In this document: piece by piece, positions 4,523 to 12,514 of the stretch
Position numbering within the stretch: the first letter of the stretch is position 1
Layout of the letters: each line of letters opens with the position of its first letter
Assembly (NCBI GenBank): GCA_030527765.1
Contig: JAUNAE010000037.1
Coordinates: 1-18,570, forward strand
Direction of reading: 5' to 3'
DNA: 18,570 bases
Source of the DNA: Eubacteriales bacterium
GTDB taxonomy: Bacteria; Bacillota_A; Clostridia; Lachnospirales; Lachnospiraceae
Translations under genes and position numbers: made by a program
The notes under the pieces: generated by a model
Database searches by the model: none
What the model was told of the DNA's origin: nothing
The model's input: only the letters and a program-made list of their open reading frames with translations

Positions 4523-6121
4523 ATGACAAATCAGATGTTTTGTTTTCAGTGTGAACAGACTGCCGGATGTACCGGCTGTACAAAAGCTGCCGGTGTGTGT
4601 GGCAAAAAAGCCGACACCGCTCTTCTTCAGGATCAGCTGACCGGTGCCTTAATCGGTCTTGCCAGATCTCGTGAAGGCAATGAAGACCTGATCACCAAAG
4701 AAACCGATCAGTTAATCCTCGAAGGACTGTTCACCACTATTACTAACGTAAACTTCAATAACGAGACCATTCAGGATCTGATCCGCCGTGTGGAAGACGA
4801 AAAGAATCGTCTTGTTCCGGACTGCAGTGTCTGCACCTCCCCTTGCGGCAGAAACGACAACTACGACATGAATCAGATCTGGAATGCCCAGGAGGATATC
4901 CGTTCCCTGAAATCTCTGATTCTTTTTGGCATTCGCGGTATGGCAGCTTATGCATACCACGCGCAGGTACTTGGATACACAGATCCTGAAGTCAATCGCT
5001 TTTTCTATGAAGCGCTCTTCGGAATCGGTATGGATTCCTGGGGTATGGAGGAACTCCTCCCTCTCGTCTTAAAAGTCGGGGAAGTAAACTTAAAATGCAT
5101 GGCACTGCTTGACAAAGCCAACACCGAGACTTTTGGAACACCATCTCCGGTCTCCGTCCCTCTGACAGTTGAAAAAGGCCCCTTTATTGTCGTTACCGGT
5201 CACGATCTCTATGATCTCCAACAGCTTCTGATTCAGACAGAAGGAAAAGGCATTAATATCTACACCCATGGCGAAATGCTCCCTGCTCATGCTTATCCTG
5301 AACTGAAAAAATATCCGCACCTGAAGGGCAACTTCGGGACTGCATGGCAGAATCAGCAGAAAGAATTTCAGGATATCCCGGCGCCGGTTCTCTTCACAAC
5401 CAACTGTCTGATGCCTGTGAAAGAAAGCTATGCCGATCGTGTCTTCACGACAGAGCTTGTTTCTTACCCGGAAATGGTTCATATTGATGATCGGAGAGAC
5501 TTTACTCCTGTCATTGAAAAAGCACTTGCTCTCGGCGGATATGAAGAGGATCAACACTTCACCGGAATCAACGGCGGCACTCAGGTTATGACCGGTTTTG
5601 GACACGATGCGGTTCTTGCGGCTGCAGATCAGGTTGCTGATGCAGTGAAGTCCGGTGCTCTGAAGCACATCTTCCTCGTTGGCGGATGCGACGGTGCTCG
5701 TCCGGGCCGCAATTACTACACGGAATTTGTAAAGCAGACACCTGCTGATACTCTCGTTCTGACTCTTGCCTGTGGTAAATATCGTTTTAACGATCTGGAT
5801 CTCGGCACAATCGGAAACCTTCCACGTCTTATGGATATGGGACAGTGCAACGACGCCTTCAGTGCTATTCAGGTCGCCGCTGCTCTTGCAGATCTGTTCA
5901 AATGTGATATCAATGAGCTTCCGCTTTCTATGGTTCTTTCCTGGTACGAACAGAAAGCAGTCTGCATTCTCCTGACACTTCTCCATCTCGGAATTCAGAA
6001 TATCAAGCTTGGACCAACGCTTCCGGCATTCATTTCTCCGAATGTCCTCGGATATCTGGCGGAGCATTATCACATTGCTCCGACTACAACACCGGAAGAA
6101 GATCTGGCTTCCTGCCTCTAA
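4523..6121 (+). CDS. hcp: Hybrid cluster protein (hydroxylamine reductase type)
   Basis: Hcp carries a 4Fe-4S cluster plus a unique 4Fe-2S-2O hybrid cluster. It is linked to NO and nitrosative stress defence, reducing NO or hydroxylamine in the cytoplasm. The product has 532 residues. The N-terminal cluster motif is C7-x2-C10-x8-C19-x6-C26. All seven hybrid-cluster ligands can be placed by comparison with the Desulfovibrio enzyme at a constant offset of 17-18: H227, E251 (HGEMLPAH), C295 (TTNCLMP), C389 (GGCDGA), C417 (LACGKY), C442 (GQCNDA) and E476 (WYEQKAV). An extra triplet C101, C104, C108 is present. AAGGAG lies 6 nt before the ATG. It follows the 4Fe-4S protein gene and ends at a strong bidirectional terminator. 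Confidence 0.96.
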   Translation: MTNQMFCFQCEQTAGCTGCTKAAGVCGKKADTALLQDQLTGALIGLARSREGNEDLITKETDQLILEGLFTTITNVNFNNETIQDLIRRVEDEKNRLVPDCSVCTSPCGRNDNYDMNQIWNAQEDIRSLKSLILFGIRGMAAYAYHAQVLGYTDPEVNRFFYEALFGIGMDSWGMEELLPLVLKVGEVNLKCMALLDKANTETFGTPSPVSVPLTVEKGPFIVVTGHDLYDLQQLLIQTEGKGINIYTHGEMLPAHAYPELKKYPHLKGNFGTAWQNQQKEFQDIPAPVLFTTNCLMPVKESYADRVFTTELVSYPEMVHIDDRRDFTPVIEKALALGGYEEDQHFTGINGGTQVMTGFGHDAVLAAADQVADAVKSGALKHIFLVGGCDGARPGRNYYTEFVKQTPADTLVLTLACGKYRFNDLDLGTIGNLPRLMDMGQCNDAFSAIQVAAALADLFKCDINELPLSMVLSWYEQKAVCILLTLLHLGIQNIKLGPTLPAFISPNVLGYLAEHYHIAPTTTPEEDLASCL

Positions 6122-6126
6122 ACCTC

Positions 6127-6161
6127 AAAAGGGTGACCACCTTATTCGTGGTCACCCTTTT
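6127..6161. terminator. Bidirectional intrinsic terminator between hcp and glgA
   Basis: A perfect 14-bp inverted repeat (AAAAGGGTGACCAC and its complement) with a 7-nt loop has T-runs at the 3' end in both directions. It lies 5 nt after the hcp stop and serves the convergent genes on both sides. Confidence 0.95.
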
Positions 6162-6234
6162 CTTTCGTATTCCGGTCAATCCCGAGATCACTCACCGCTC
6201 AAAATGCGAAAGTCATCTCGACTGAACGTAATTC

Positions 6235-7680
6235 TTATTCTCCAATCAGCCAATTGTACATTTCTTCATACTGGCTTGCAGAATGTTTCCAGGAGAAGTC
6301 TGCTGCCATAGCACGCTCAACCATCTGGTTCCATTCTTCTCTCTTATCGTAATATACACGCTCTGCGCTTCGGATGGTATTCAGCATCTCATGGGCATTG
6401 TAGTTGCGGAAGCTGAATCCGGTACCTGTATTCTCATATTCATTATACGGCTCTACCGTATCTTTCAGACCACCGGTCTCACGAACGATCGGAAGAGTTC
6501 CGTAACGAAGGCTCATCAACTGACTGAGGCCGCATGGTTCAAACAGAGACGGCATAAGGAATGCATCCGATGCAGCATAAATACGATGAGATAATGGCTC
6601 ATCATAATAAATCTGTGCAGAAACCTTTCCGTGATATTTCCAGTCAAAGTGGCGGAACATGTTCTCATATCTCTCTTCACCGGTTCCAAGTACTACAATC
6701 TGTACGGCATCCTGGCAAAGCTCATCCATCATATAGGCAATCAGATCGAAACCTTTCTGATCTGTCAGTCGGGATACAATTCCGATCAACATCGCATTCG
6801 GATCTTCATTCAGACCAAGTTCTCTCTGAAGTGCAAGCTTATTCTGAACTTTTTCCTGGCGGAAATTGCCGGCGTTGAAACGGTTACTGATGCATCCGTC
6901 TGTTTCCGGATTGAACAGATCATAATCAATTCCGTTCACGATACCTCTCAGGCTGTTGGAACGAGCGCAGAGAAGTCCATCCAGTTTTTCTCCGTAGAAC
7001 GGCGTTTTGATCTCTTCTGCATAGGTGTTGCTGACAGTGGTAACTGCATCGGCAAATACGATACCACCCTTCAGGAAATTACCATCTTTGTATGCTTCCA
7101 GTTTGTCCGGTGCAAAATAGTAATCAGACAAACCTGTGATCTCCTGAACTGTTTTGACATCATACACACCCTGGAACTTCAGATTATGAATGGTCATAAC
7201 CGTCTTAATGTTCCAGAAGAACTGGTTCGCCTGGAAACTGTCATGAAGATAAACAGGAACCAGACCTGTCTGCCAGTCATGACAATGAATGACATCCGGG
7301 CGGAAGCCGATTACAGGAAGTACGGAAAGAACGGCTTTGGAGAAAAATGCGAACTTCTCCAGATCCCACGGTACGCTGCTGTAAGGCGTCGGGCCGCTGA
7401 AATAATACTCATTGTCGATAAAGTAGAATTTGATTCCGTCATACTCCATCTCCATAACTCCAACGTAGCAGTTCTTATATCCAATATCCATATAGAAATG
7501 TGTCACGTAATTCATACGGTCTTTCCACTCCTGCTTCATACAGGCGTACTTCGGTAAAATCACGCGAACATCAAAGTAATTTTTGTCAAAGCATTTCGGC
7601 AGCGCTCCTGCAACGTCCGCCAGGCCGCCGGTTTTAATAAAAGGCACAGCTTCTGATGTTGCGAATAAAATGTTCTTCAT
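6235..7680 (-). CDS. glgA: Glycogen (starch) synthase, ADP-glucose type
   Basis: GlgA extends alpha-1,4-glucan chains from ADP-glucose (glycosyltransferase family 5). With the start at 7680 the product is 481 residues, the usual length. The N-terminal MKNILFATSEAVPF is followed by the ADP-glucose-binding motif KTGGL (16-20) and DVAGALP. The C-terminal half has the GT-B nucleotide-sugar motif SLFEPCGLSQLMSLRYGT with the conserved glutamate, followed by RETGGLKDTV. I chose the ATG at 7680 because AAAGGAGG lies 8 nt upstream. The longer frame to 7728 adds 16 unconserved residues without a ribosome binding site. It is monocistronic here, with its own promoter; no other glg genes are in the window. 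Confidence 0.96.
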   Translation of the reverse strand: MKNILFATSEAVPFIKTGGLADVAGALPKCFDKNYFDVRVILPKYACMKQEWKDRMNYVTHFYMDIGYKNCYVGVMEMEYDGIKFYFIDNEYYFSGPTPYSSVPWDLEKFAFFSKAVLSVLPVIGFRPDVIHCHDWQTGLVPVYLHDSFQANQFFWNIKTVMTIHNLKFQGVYDVKTVQEITGLSDYYFAPDKLEAYKDGNFLKGGIVFADAVTTVSNTYAEEIKTPFYGEKLDGLLCARSNSLRGIVNGIDYDLFNPETDGCISNRFNAGNFRQEKVQNKLALQRELGLNEDPNAMLIGIVSRLTDQKGFDLIAYMMDELCQDAVQIVVLGTGEERYENMFRHFDWKYHGKVSAQIYYDEPLSHRIYAASDAFLMPSLFEPCGLSQLMSLRYGTLPIVRETGGLKDTVEPYNEYENTGTGFSFRNYNAHEMLNTIRSAERVYYDKREEWNQMVERAMAADFSWKHSASQYEEMYNWLIGE

Positions 7681-7706
7681 CCGTAAGTCCTCCTTTGGAT
7701 TCGTTG

Positions 7707-7723
7707 TACCCGCTTGGCAGGTA
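7707..7723 (-). repeat. Small hairpin in the glgA leader
   Basis: On the minus strand TACCTGC pairs with GCGGGTA around a CAA loop (one G-U pair), just upstream of the glgA ribosome binding site. Possible effect on translation or mRNA stability only. Confidence 0.35.
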
Positions 7724-7746
7724 TTCACCTCATTTGATTATCTTTC

Positions 7747-7775
7747 ATTATACATGAAATACCATGAATTGAAAA
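7747..7775 (-). promoter_or_regulatory. sigma-A promoter of glgA
   Basis: TTTTCA (7770-7775), a 17-bp spacer and a consensus TATAAT (7747-7752) on the minus strand, about 70 nt upstream of the glgA start. Confidence 0.7.
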
Positions 7776-7869
7776 GACAATTTTGCCTGTTTGTGAATTC
7801 CGAATGGACTTTTCCGAAAAAACAAGATTCTGCTTCTTAAACAGATACTCTACCTCATATTTTGTTAAT

Positions 7870-8499
7870 TCAGTGATATTTTCTGGATTTTTGCTCTATT
7901 CTGATCTTATCCGACAGCATTGCTATAAATTCTGAGTTCGTCGGCTTCCCTTTATTAGCTTCCACCGTATAACCAAACAGTTCTTCCAGCACTTCTGTCT
8001 TGCCCCGGTCCCATCCAACCTCTATGGCATGCCGGATCGCCCGTTCCACCCTCTCTGCAGTTGTGCCGTTCTTCTTCGCAATTGAGGGATAGAGAATCTT
8101 CGTCACGGATTCCATCATCTCCGGATCTTCCACCACCATGGAAATCGCATCTCTCAGATAGCGGTATCCCTTAATATGTGCAGGAATTCCCACTCTCTGA
8201 ATCATGACGGTGATCCGTGACTCCACCGAATATTCCGTTTGGGCACTCTCATCCTCCAGTTTCAGAGGTTCTCTGACTGTGACCGGTCTCCTGGCACTGT
8301 TCAAAATGTTTCGAATTCCCGGAAGGGAGGAGGACATGAGAATTACCTCCGGCTCCTTCTCTTCCATAATCTGCTGCAATTCATCTCTGTTGTGTGCATA
8401 CCCGACCAGAACCATTTCTGTCCCGGCTTTAATTATCTGAAGTAATTGTTTACCATCTCGTTTGCTCTGTTCCAGAATGGCAACCGTTACTTGTTTCAT
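7870..8499 (-). CDS. spo0A: Spo0A homologue with truncated, phospho-acceptor-less receiver domain
   Basis: Spo0A is the master sporulation regulator, normally about 260-270 residues with a receiver and a DNA-binding domain. This product has 209. The C-terminal half is clearly Spo0[18 protein letters not shown] (103-119), LYPSIAKK (136-143), the recognition region [18 protein letters not shown] (149-166) and [19 protein letters not shown] (175-193). The N-terminal half is a decayed receiver. The acidic pair is replaced by Glu10-Gln11, and the phospho-acceptor is Ser56 in [12 protein letters not shown]. After Gly61 the remaining receiver (alpha4 to alpha5, with the conserved Thr and Lys) is missing. 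GAAGGAG lies 8 nt before the ATG. It occupies the usual place downstream of recN, but spoIVB is absent. It is either a relic or a phosphorylation-independent regulator. Confidence 0.88.
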   Translation of the reverse strand: MKQVTVAILEQSKRDGKQLLQIIKAGTEMVLVGYAHNRDELQQIMEEKEPEVILMSSSLPGIRNILNSARRPVTVREPLKLEDESAQTEYSVESRITVMIQRVGIPAHIKGYRYLRDAISMVVEDPEMMESVTKILYPSIAKKNGTTAERVERAIRHAIEVGWDRGKTEVLEELFGYTVEANKGKPTNSEFIAMLSDKIRIEQKSRKYH

Positions 8500-8552
8500 A
8501 GACTTGACTCCTTCTTCATATTTGGTATGCAGCTTTCCACTGCTTTTCGTTC

Positions 8553-8581
8553 ATTATGAGAGTCTGCGCCGCAAAATGCAA
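8553..8581 (-). promoter_or_regulatory. Possible promoter of the spo0A-like gene
   Basis: TTGCAT (8576-8581), a 17-bp spacer and CATAAT (8553-8558) lie between the recN terminator and the start codon. The -35 is a weak match. I see no 0A box (TTCGACA/TGTCGAA) in this gap. Confidence 0.35.
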
Positions 8582-8582
8582 G

Positions 8583-8609
8583 AAAAAAAGAGGCATTGCT
8601 TCCTCTTTT
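8583..8609 (-). terminator. Terminator after recN, end of the nusB-recN operon
   Basis: On the minus strand AAAAGAGG pairs with CCTCTTTT around an 8-nt loop, and a run of T follows. It separates the nine-gene operon from the spo0A-like gene. Confidence 0.85.
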
Positions 8610-8662
8610 CATTCGCCACAATTCGAGATTTTCCATGTCATTTTCTCGACTGTTTTGCCTGT

Positions 8663-10345
8663 TCAATCCCTGTGTTTTCGGGACTTTGCAAGTTTTTTCA
8701 TCTCTTTTGCATTTTCCAGAACCGCACTCGTAATTTCCGCCCCTCCCAGCAGTCTTGCCAGTTCCACTACCGACTGCTCTTCATCAAGAAGGTGGATCTC
8801 GGTCGTCGTTCCTTCCTGCTCATTTCCGTGCTTTTCGATCTCAAAATGAAGGTCTGCCATGGATGCAATCTGAGGCAGATGGGTAATGCACAGTACCTGG
8901 CGATACCGTCCGATGTCTGCCATTTTTTCGGATACTTTCTGGGCGGTTCTTCCGCTGATTCCGGTATCGATCTCATCAAAGATCAGTGTATCAATCTCAT
9001 CCTGTTCTGCAAGTATCACCTTGATTGCAAGCATGATACGTGACAACTCTCCGCCGGAAACGATCTCTCCAAGAGGCTTCATCTCTTCTCCCGGATTGGT
9101 TGCAATATCATACTCCACTTCATCCGTTCCATGAGCTGTGTAGCATTTGCTTTTTGAAAACCGAATCGCGAAACGTACATCCAGAAAGTTCAGACTTTTC
9201 AGCTCTTCCCGGATTTCCTGCTCAAGCTTCACTGCACTTTTCTTACGAAGTACACTGAGCTCCTCTCCCGCCTTTTCCAGCTTTTTCGTGAGATCCTGCA
9301 GCTGTTCTTTTTTGATCTGAAGAATTTCCTCAAACCGCCGCATGTTCTCCAGTTTTTCTTCCTGTTTTCTGCCGTAGGCCTGAATTTCTTCTATGGTGCG
9401 GCCATATTTCGCCTTCAGATTATTAATGAGATTCAGTCTCTCTTCCGTCTCAAAGAAAGCTTCCTCGTCAAAGGTCATATCATCCATATATGCGGAGAGA
9501 CTTCTGTGGAAATCACTCATCATACTGTCAATCGTTGTCAGTTCTTCCAAAAGAGGAGCAATTTCCTCATCATAGGAAACAATCTTCTGAAGCTCGTGAA
9601 GAGCGCTGCCTATTCCGTCACCGGCACCGTTCTCATAGCCGGTATATCCATGTACTTCCTGCAGAGATTCTCCGATACGACGGCTGTTGAAGAGTCGTCG
9701 ATAGCGTTTCTCAACTTCCTCGTCTTCCCCGGGCACAAGCATCGCTTCCTGAATCTGCTGCACCTCAAATTCCAAAAAGGCAATTTCCCGGTTTCTCTGC
9801 TCTTCATCCAGATCCATGTCATTTAATTCTTTGCGGCATGCACAGTATTCGCTGTAAATCTCTTTCACTTTCTGAGAAGCTTCCAGAATTCCGGCACCAC
9901 CGTAAATATCCAGAATTTCCAGCTGTTTTTCTCTGTGGAGCAGCGTCTGATGTTCATGCTGTCCATGAAGATCCAGAAGGCAGGATGCACAGGCTTTCAT
10001 CTGACTTAACGTACAGATTTCTCCGTTGATTTTGTTGATGCTTCTTCCGTCTTTGATCCTACGTGAAAGAAGGATCTGCCCATCTTCCGGTTCCACACCC
10101 ATTGCCTTCAGAATCTCAATACAATGGGAATTCTCCACCTGGAACAGAAGCTCTACCAGGGCATAGTTTGCATTTTGCCGAATCAGGTTTCTGGAAACCT
10201 TGCCTCCCAGAATCAATTGAATAGAGCCGAGAAGTATGGACTTACCTGCACCGGTCTCACCCGTCAGAATATTCAGTCCTCTGTCAAAATCCACATCAAT
10301 CTCTTCAATCAGTGCCAGATTCTTTACATGCAGATGTATCAGCAT
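8663..10345 (-). CDS. recN: DNA repair protein RecN
   Basis: RecN is an SMC-like ATPase acting early in double-strand-break repair. The 560-residue product has the N-terminal MLIHLHVKNLALIEEIDV and Walker A GETGAGKS (29-36). A long central coiled-coil region (about 150-390) is rich in Glu, Gln, Lys and Leu. The C-terminal ABC signature and Walker B appear in GGELSRIMLAIKVI and TLIFDEIDTGISG, followed by CITHLPQIASMAD. AGGAGG overlaps the argR stop codon and lies 4 nt before the ATG; the gap to argR is 8 nt, so translation is probably coupled. It is the last gene of the operon, followed by a terminator. No SOS box is visible directly upstream. Confidence 0.97.
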   Translation of the reverse strand: MLIHLHVKNLALIEEIDVDFDRGLNILTGETGAGKSILLGSIQLILGGKVSRNLIRQNANYALVELLFQVENSHCIEILKAMGVEPEDGQILLSRRIKDGRSINKINGEICTLSQMKACASCLLDLHGQHEHQTLLHREKQLEILDIYGGAGILEASQKVKEIYSEYCACRKELNDMDLDEEQRNREIAFLEFEVQQIQEAMLVPGEDEEVEKRYRRLFNSRRIGESLQEVHGYTGYENGAGDGIGSALHELQKIVSYDEEIAPLLEELTTIDSMMSDFHRSLSAYMDDMTFDEEAFFETEERLNLINNLKAKYGRTIEEIQAYGRKQEEKLENMRRFEEILQIKKEQLQDLTKKLEKAGEELSVLRKKSAVKLEQEIREELKSLNFLDVRFAIRFSKSKCYTAHGTDEVEYDIATNPGEEMKPLGEIVSGGELSRIMLAIKVILAEQDEIDTLIFDEIDTGISGRTAQKVSEKMADIGRYRQVLCITHLPQIASMADLHFEIEKHGNEQEGTTTEIHLLDEEQSVVELARLLGGAEITSAVLENAKEMKKLAKSRKHRD

Positions 10346-10353
10346 AGTTCCTC

Positions 10354-10806
10354 CTATTTTCCCAGCACATCACGGATTTTATTCATCACCGTGACTGCCT
10401 GCTCAGATGTTTTTGCAACACACATAATCGTGTCATCTCCTGCAATACATCCGAGAATTTCCGGCCATTTCATGGCATCCAGAGCCGTTGCAACTCCCAT
10501 TGCCATACCCGGAACGGTACGGATCACCAGCATATTCTGTCCGGTATCCATGGAAAGCAGTGCCTCTTTTAATACTCTTGTGTATTTATCTCCAAGGTTT
10601 GGTGCCGGATCACTCAGAATTGCATAATGAGACCGACCGCCTTTTCCGGCGACCTTCGTCATTTTCAGGGCACGGATATCTCGGGATACCGTGGCCTGTG
10701 TTACCTTGAATCCGGCTTCGTTAAGACGCGCTGCCAGTTCTTCTTGCGTGTCGATCTCGTACTGACGAATCAGCTCAATGATCTTTTCGTGTCTTGCTAC
10801 TTTCAT
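10354..10806 (-). CDS. argR: Arginine repressor ArgR
   Basis: ArgR (AhrC in Bacillus) is a hexameric arginine-responsive regulator of arginine synthesis and catabolism. The 150-residue product has the standard two domains. A winged helix (about 1-70) contains TQEELAARL and the recognition element VTQATVSRDIRAL. The oligomerisation and arginine-binding domain contains VPGMAMGVATALDAM and the GCIAGDDTIM motif, whose Asp pair contacts arginine. AGGAGG is 7 nt before the ATG. It sits between nadK (11-nt gap) and recN (8-nt gap), the usual place in clostridia, probably for historical rather than functional reasons. Confidence 0.97.
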   Translation of the reverse strand: MKVARHEKIIELIRQYEIDTQEELAARLNEAGFKVTQATVSRDIRALKMTKVAGKGGRSHYAILSDPAPNLGDKYTRVLKEALLSMDTGQNMLVIRTVPGMAMGVATALDAMKWPEILGCIAGDDTIMCVAKTSEQAVTVMNKIRDVLGK

Positions 10807-10817
10807 TTGAAAGCCTC

Positions 10818-11681
10818 CTAGCTGTTTCGCATTTTCTGTCGCAGAACCTCCACAAAACTCAAATGACTCAGCTTCAGAATTTTGGTTTTTGCCTCTGCTT
10901 TTCTAATCACAATGCGATCGCCGGTGATCATAGAGATCGCCGTATCACCATCGAAGGATGCCAGCCCTTTCTCACAGTCATTGTGTCTTCCTTCTCCAAG
11001 TTCCACCGTAATAACGTCTTCCCCCGGAAAAATAATACTTCTTGCATTCATGGTATGAGGAGCAACCGGAGTCATAATGGTAAGGGCTGCATTTGGTGAT
11101 ACAACCGGACCTCCCGCGGAAAGACTGTAGCCTGTCGATCCCGTCGGTGTTGAAATGATGATGGCATCTGCATTGTAGGAATTGAGATACTCATTATTTA
11201 CATAATTTTTAAACCGGACAACCCGAAGATGCCCTTCTCTTGCTATGACGATATCATTCAGTGCCACATCTTCCCCGATCACCTCATTTTTGCGGTAGAC
11301 CGTACCGATCAGCATCATTCTTTCTTCCAGTTCATAATTGTCCATCAATAGTTTATCCAGTGCCGGATACAGCGACTGTCTGTCTACTTCCGCCAGAAAA
11401 CCAAGGGTACCGAGATTCATTCCAATCAGAGGAATTCCCGTATGCACCAGATCTCTTGCCGCCTGAAGAAGCGTTCCATCTCCTCCCAGGACAATCACAC
11501 ACTCGGTATTCTTAGGAATGTTCTGAGGATTCGTATAATGGTATGGTCCCCGATCCATTTTTTTCTCGGTCTGCCATATTTCACAGACGGCATGATGGGC
11601 TGTTAAATAGTCCTGAATCTGTCTTGTAATGACAAGATCCTGATCCTTGTCCCGATTGGTAATAATATAAAAGTTTTTCAT
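10818..11681 (-). CDS. nadK: NAD kinase
   Basis: NAD kinase phosphorylates NAD to NADP, using ATP or polyphosphate. The 287-residue product has all family motifs: VLGGDGTLLQAAR (about 64-76, the GGDG catalytic motif), GMNLGTLGFLAE, ALNDIVIAREG, and the glycine-rich STPTGSTGYSLSAGGPVV. The start ATG at 11681 is preceded by a modest TAGGAA overlapping the tlyA stop. The gap to tlyA is 9 nt. Confidence 0.97.
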   Translation of the reverse strand: MKNFYIITNRDKDQDLVITRQIQDYLTAHHAVCEIWQTEKKMDRGPYHYTNPQNIPKNTECVIVLGGDGTLLQAARDLVHTGIPLIGMNLGTLGFLAEVDRQSLYPALDKLLMDNYELEERMMLIGTVYRKNEVIGEDVALNDIVIAREGHLRVVRFKNYVNNEYLNSYNADAIIISTPTGSTGYSLSAGGPVVSPNAALTIMTPVAPHTMNARSIIFPGEDVITVELGEGRHNDCEKGLASFDGDTAISMITGDRIVIRKAEAKTKILKLSHLSFVEVLRQKMRNS

Positions 11682-11690
11682 GTGAAATTC

Positions 11691-12503
11691 CTATTTATCT
11701 AAATTCTCATGAGCCTTTGCCACAACTTCTTCCACTTCCACAGGAAGCTGAGATACGACTTCTGTTCCTTCCGGCATCTTTTTGAGATGCATCAGATACT
11801 CAATATTTCCCTCCGGTCCTTTGATCGGTGAAAAACTCAAATGACATGGCAAAAGTGCAATGCTCATGGCATAGTCTCTGACTTTCTCAATCACTTCTCT
11901 GTGAACCGCCGGATCTCTTACGACACCTTTTTTGCCGACTTTTTCTCTCCCTGCCTCAAACTGTGGTTTGATCAGACACACAATCTCTCCATCTTCTGTC
12001 AGAAGATTTCGTACCGGAAGAAGCACCTTTGTCAGAGAAATAAATGAGACATCAATGGAAGAAAAAGCTGCCGGCTCGGCAATGTCCTCCGGAACAACAT
12101 AGCGGATGTTCGTTTTCTCCATACAGACAACTCTCTCGTCCTGACGAAGTTTCCAATCCAGCTGACCGTATCCCACATCGATGGAGTACACTTTAACAGC
12201 TCCATTCTGCAGCATACAGTCGGTAAATCCGCCTGTAGAAGCCCCTACATCCATGCACACTTTTCCTGCCAGCGTCACATCAAAATTCTGCATAGCCTTC
12301 TCAAGCTTTAATCCGCCTCTGCTCACATAAGGAAGAACATTTCCACGAACTTCAATGTTTACGGTTTCCTGAAACATGGTTCCGGCTTTGTCTTCTTTCT
12401 GCTCATCGACGTAGACATCGCCGGCCATGATATATGCTTTTGCCTTCTCTCTTGAGGGAGCAAGCCCTCTCTCTACGAGAAGTACATCTAATCTTTTTTT
12501 CAT
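11691..12503 (-). CDS. tlyA: TlyA family rRNA (cytidine-2'-O) methyltransferase
   Basis: TlyA-type enzymes 2'-O-methylate cytidines of rRNA. Some members have been reported as hemolysins, but the methyltransferase role is the better-founded one. With the ATG at 12503 the product is 270 residues. It has an N-terminal S4 RNA-binding domain (about 1-60, RLDVLLVERGLAPSREKAK) and an FtsJ/RrmJ-like methyltransferase domain with SAM motif CMDVGASTGGFTDCML and the following YSIDVGYGQLDW. I prefer this start to a TTG at 12524 because GAGGA lies just upstream of the ATG and because the TTG would overlap dxs. The gap to dxs is 11 nt. Confidence 0.93.
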   Translation of the reverse strand: MKKRLDVLLVERGLAPSREKAKAYIMAGDVYVDEQKEDKAGTMFQETVNIEVRGNVLPYVSRGGLKLEKAMQNFDVTLAGKVCMDVGASTGGFTDCMLQNGAVKVYSIDVGYGQLDWKLRQDERVVCMEKTNIRYVVPEDIAEPAAFSSIDVSFISLTKVLLPVRNLLTEDGEIVCLIKPQFEAGREKVGKKGVVRDPAVHREVIEKVRDYAMSIALLPCHLSFSPIKGPEGNIEYLMHLKKMPEGTEVVSQLPVEVEEVVAKAHENLDK

Positions 12504-12514
12504 GATTTTCCTCG

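Noticed and set aside
5090..6073. 327-codon minus-strand frame inside hcp
   Set aside because: hcp on the plus strand has every cluster ligand and a ribosome binding site; the antisense frame has no recognisable motif. The same holds for long antisense frames in glgA (6631-7557) and xseA (15704-16888).
6183..6220. CGAGAT/ATCTCG inverted repeat between hcp and glgA
   Set aside because: Only 6 bp with a 26-nt loop and no T-tract; the neighbouring perfect terminator explains the region.
7681..7728. N-terminal extension of GlgA by 16 residues
   Set aside because: AAAGGAGG is placed for the ATG at 7680, and the extension would include that ribosome binding site as coding sequence.
7797..7869. 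Possible terminator after the spo0A-like gene
   Set aside because: Only a 4-bp stem (AAGA/TCTT) precedes the T-run, too weak to call from sequence alone.
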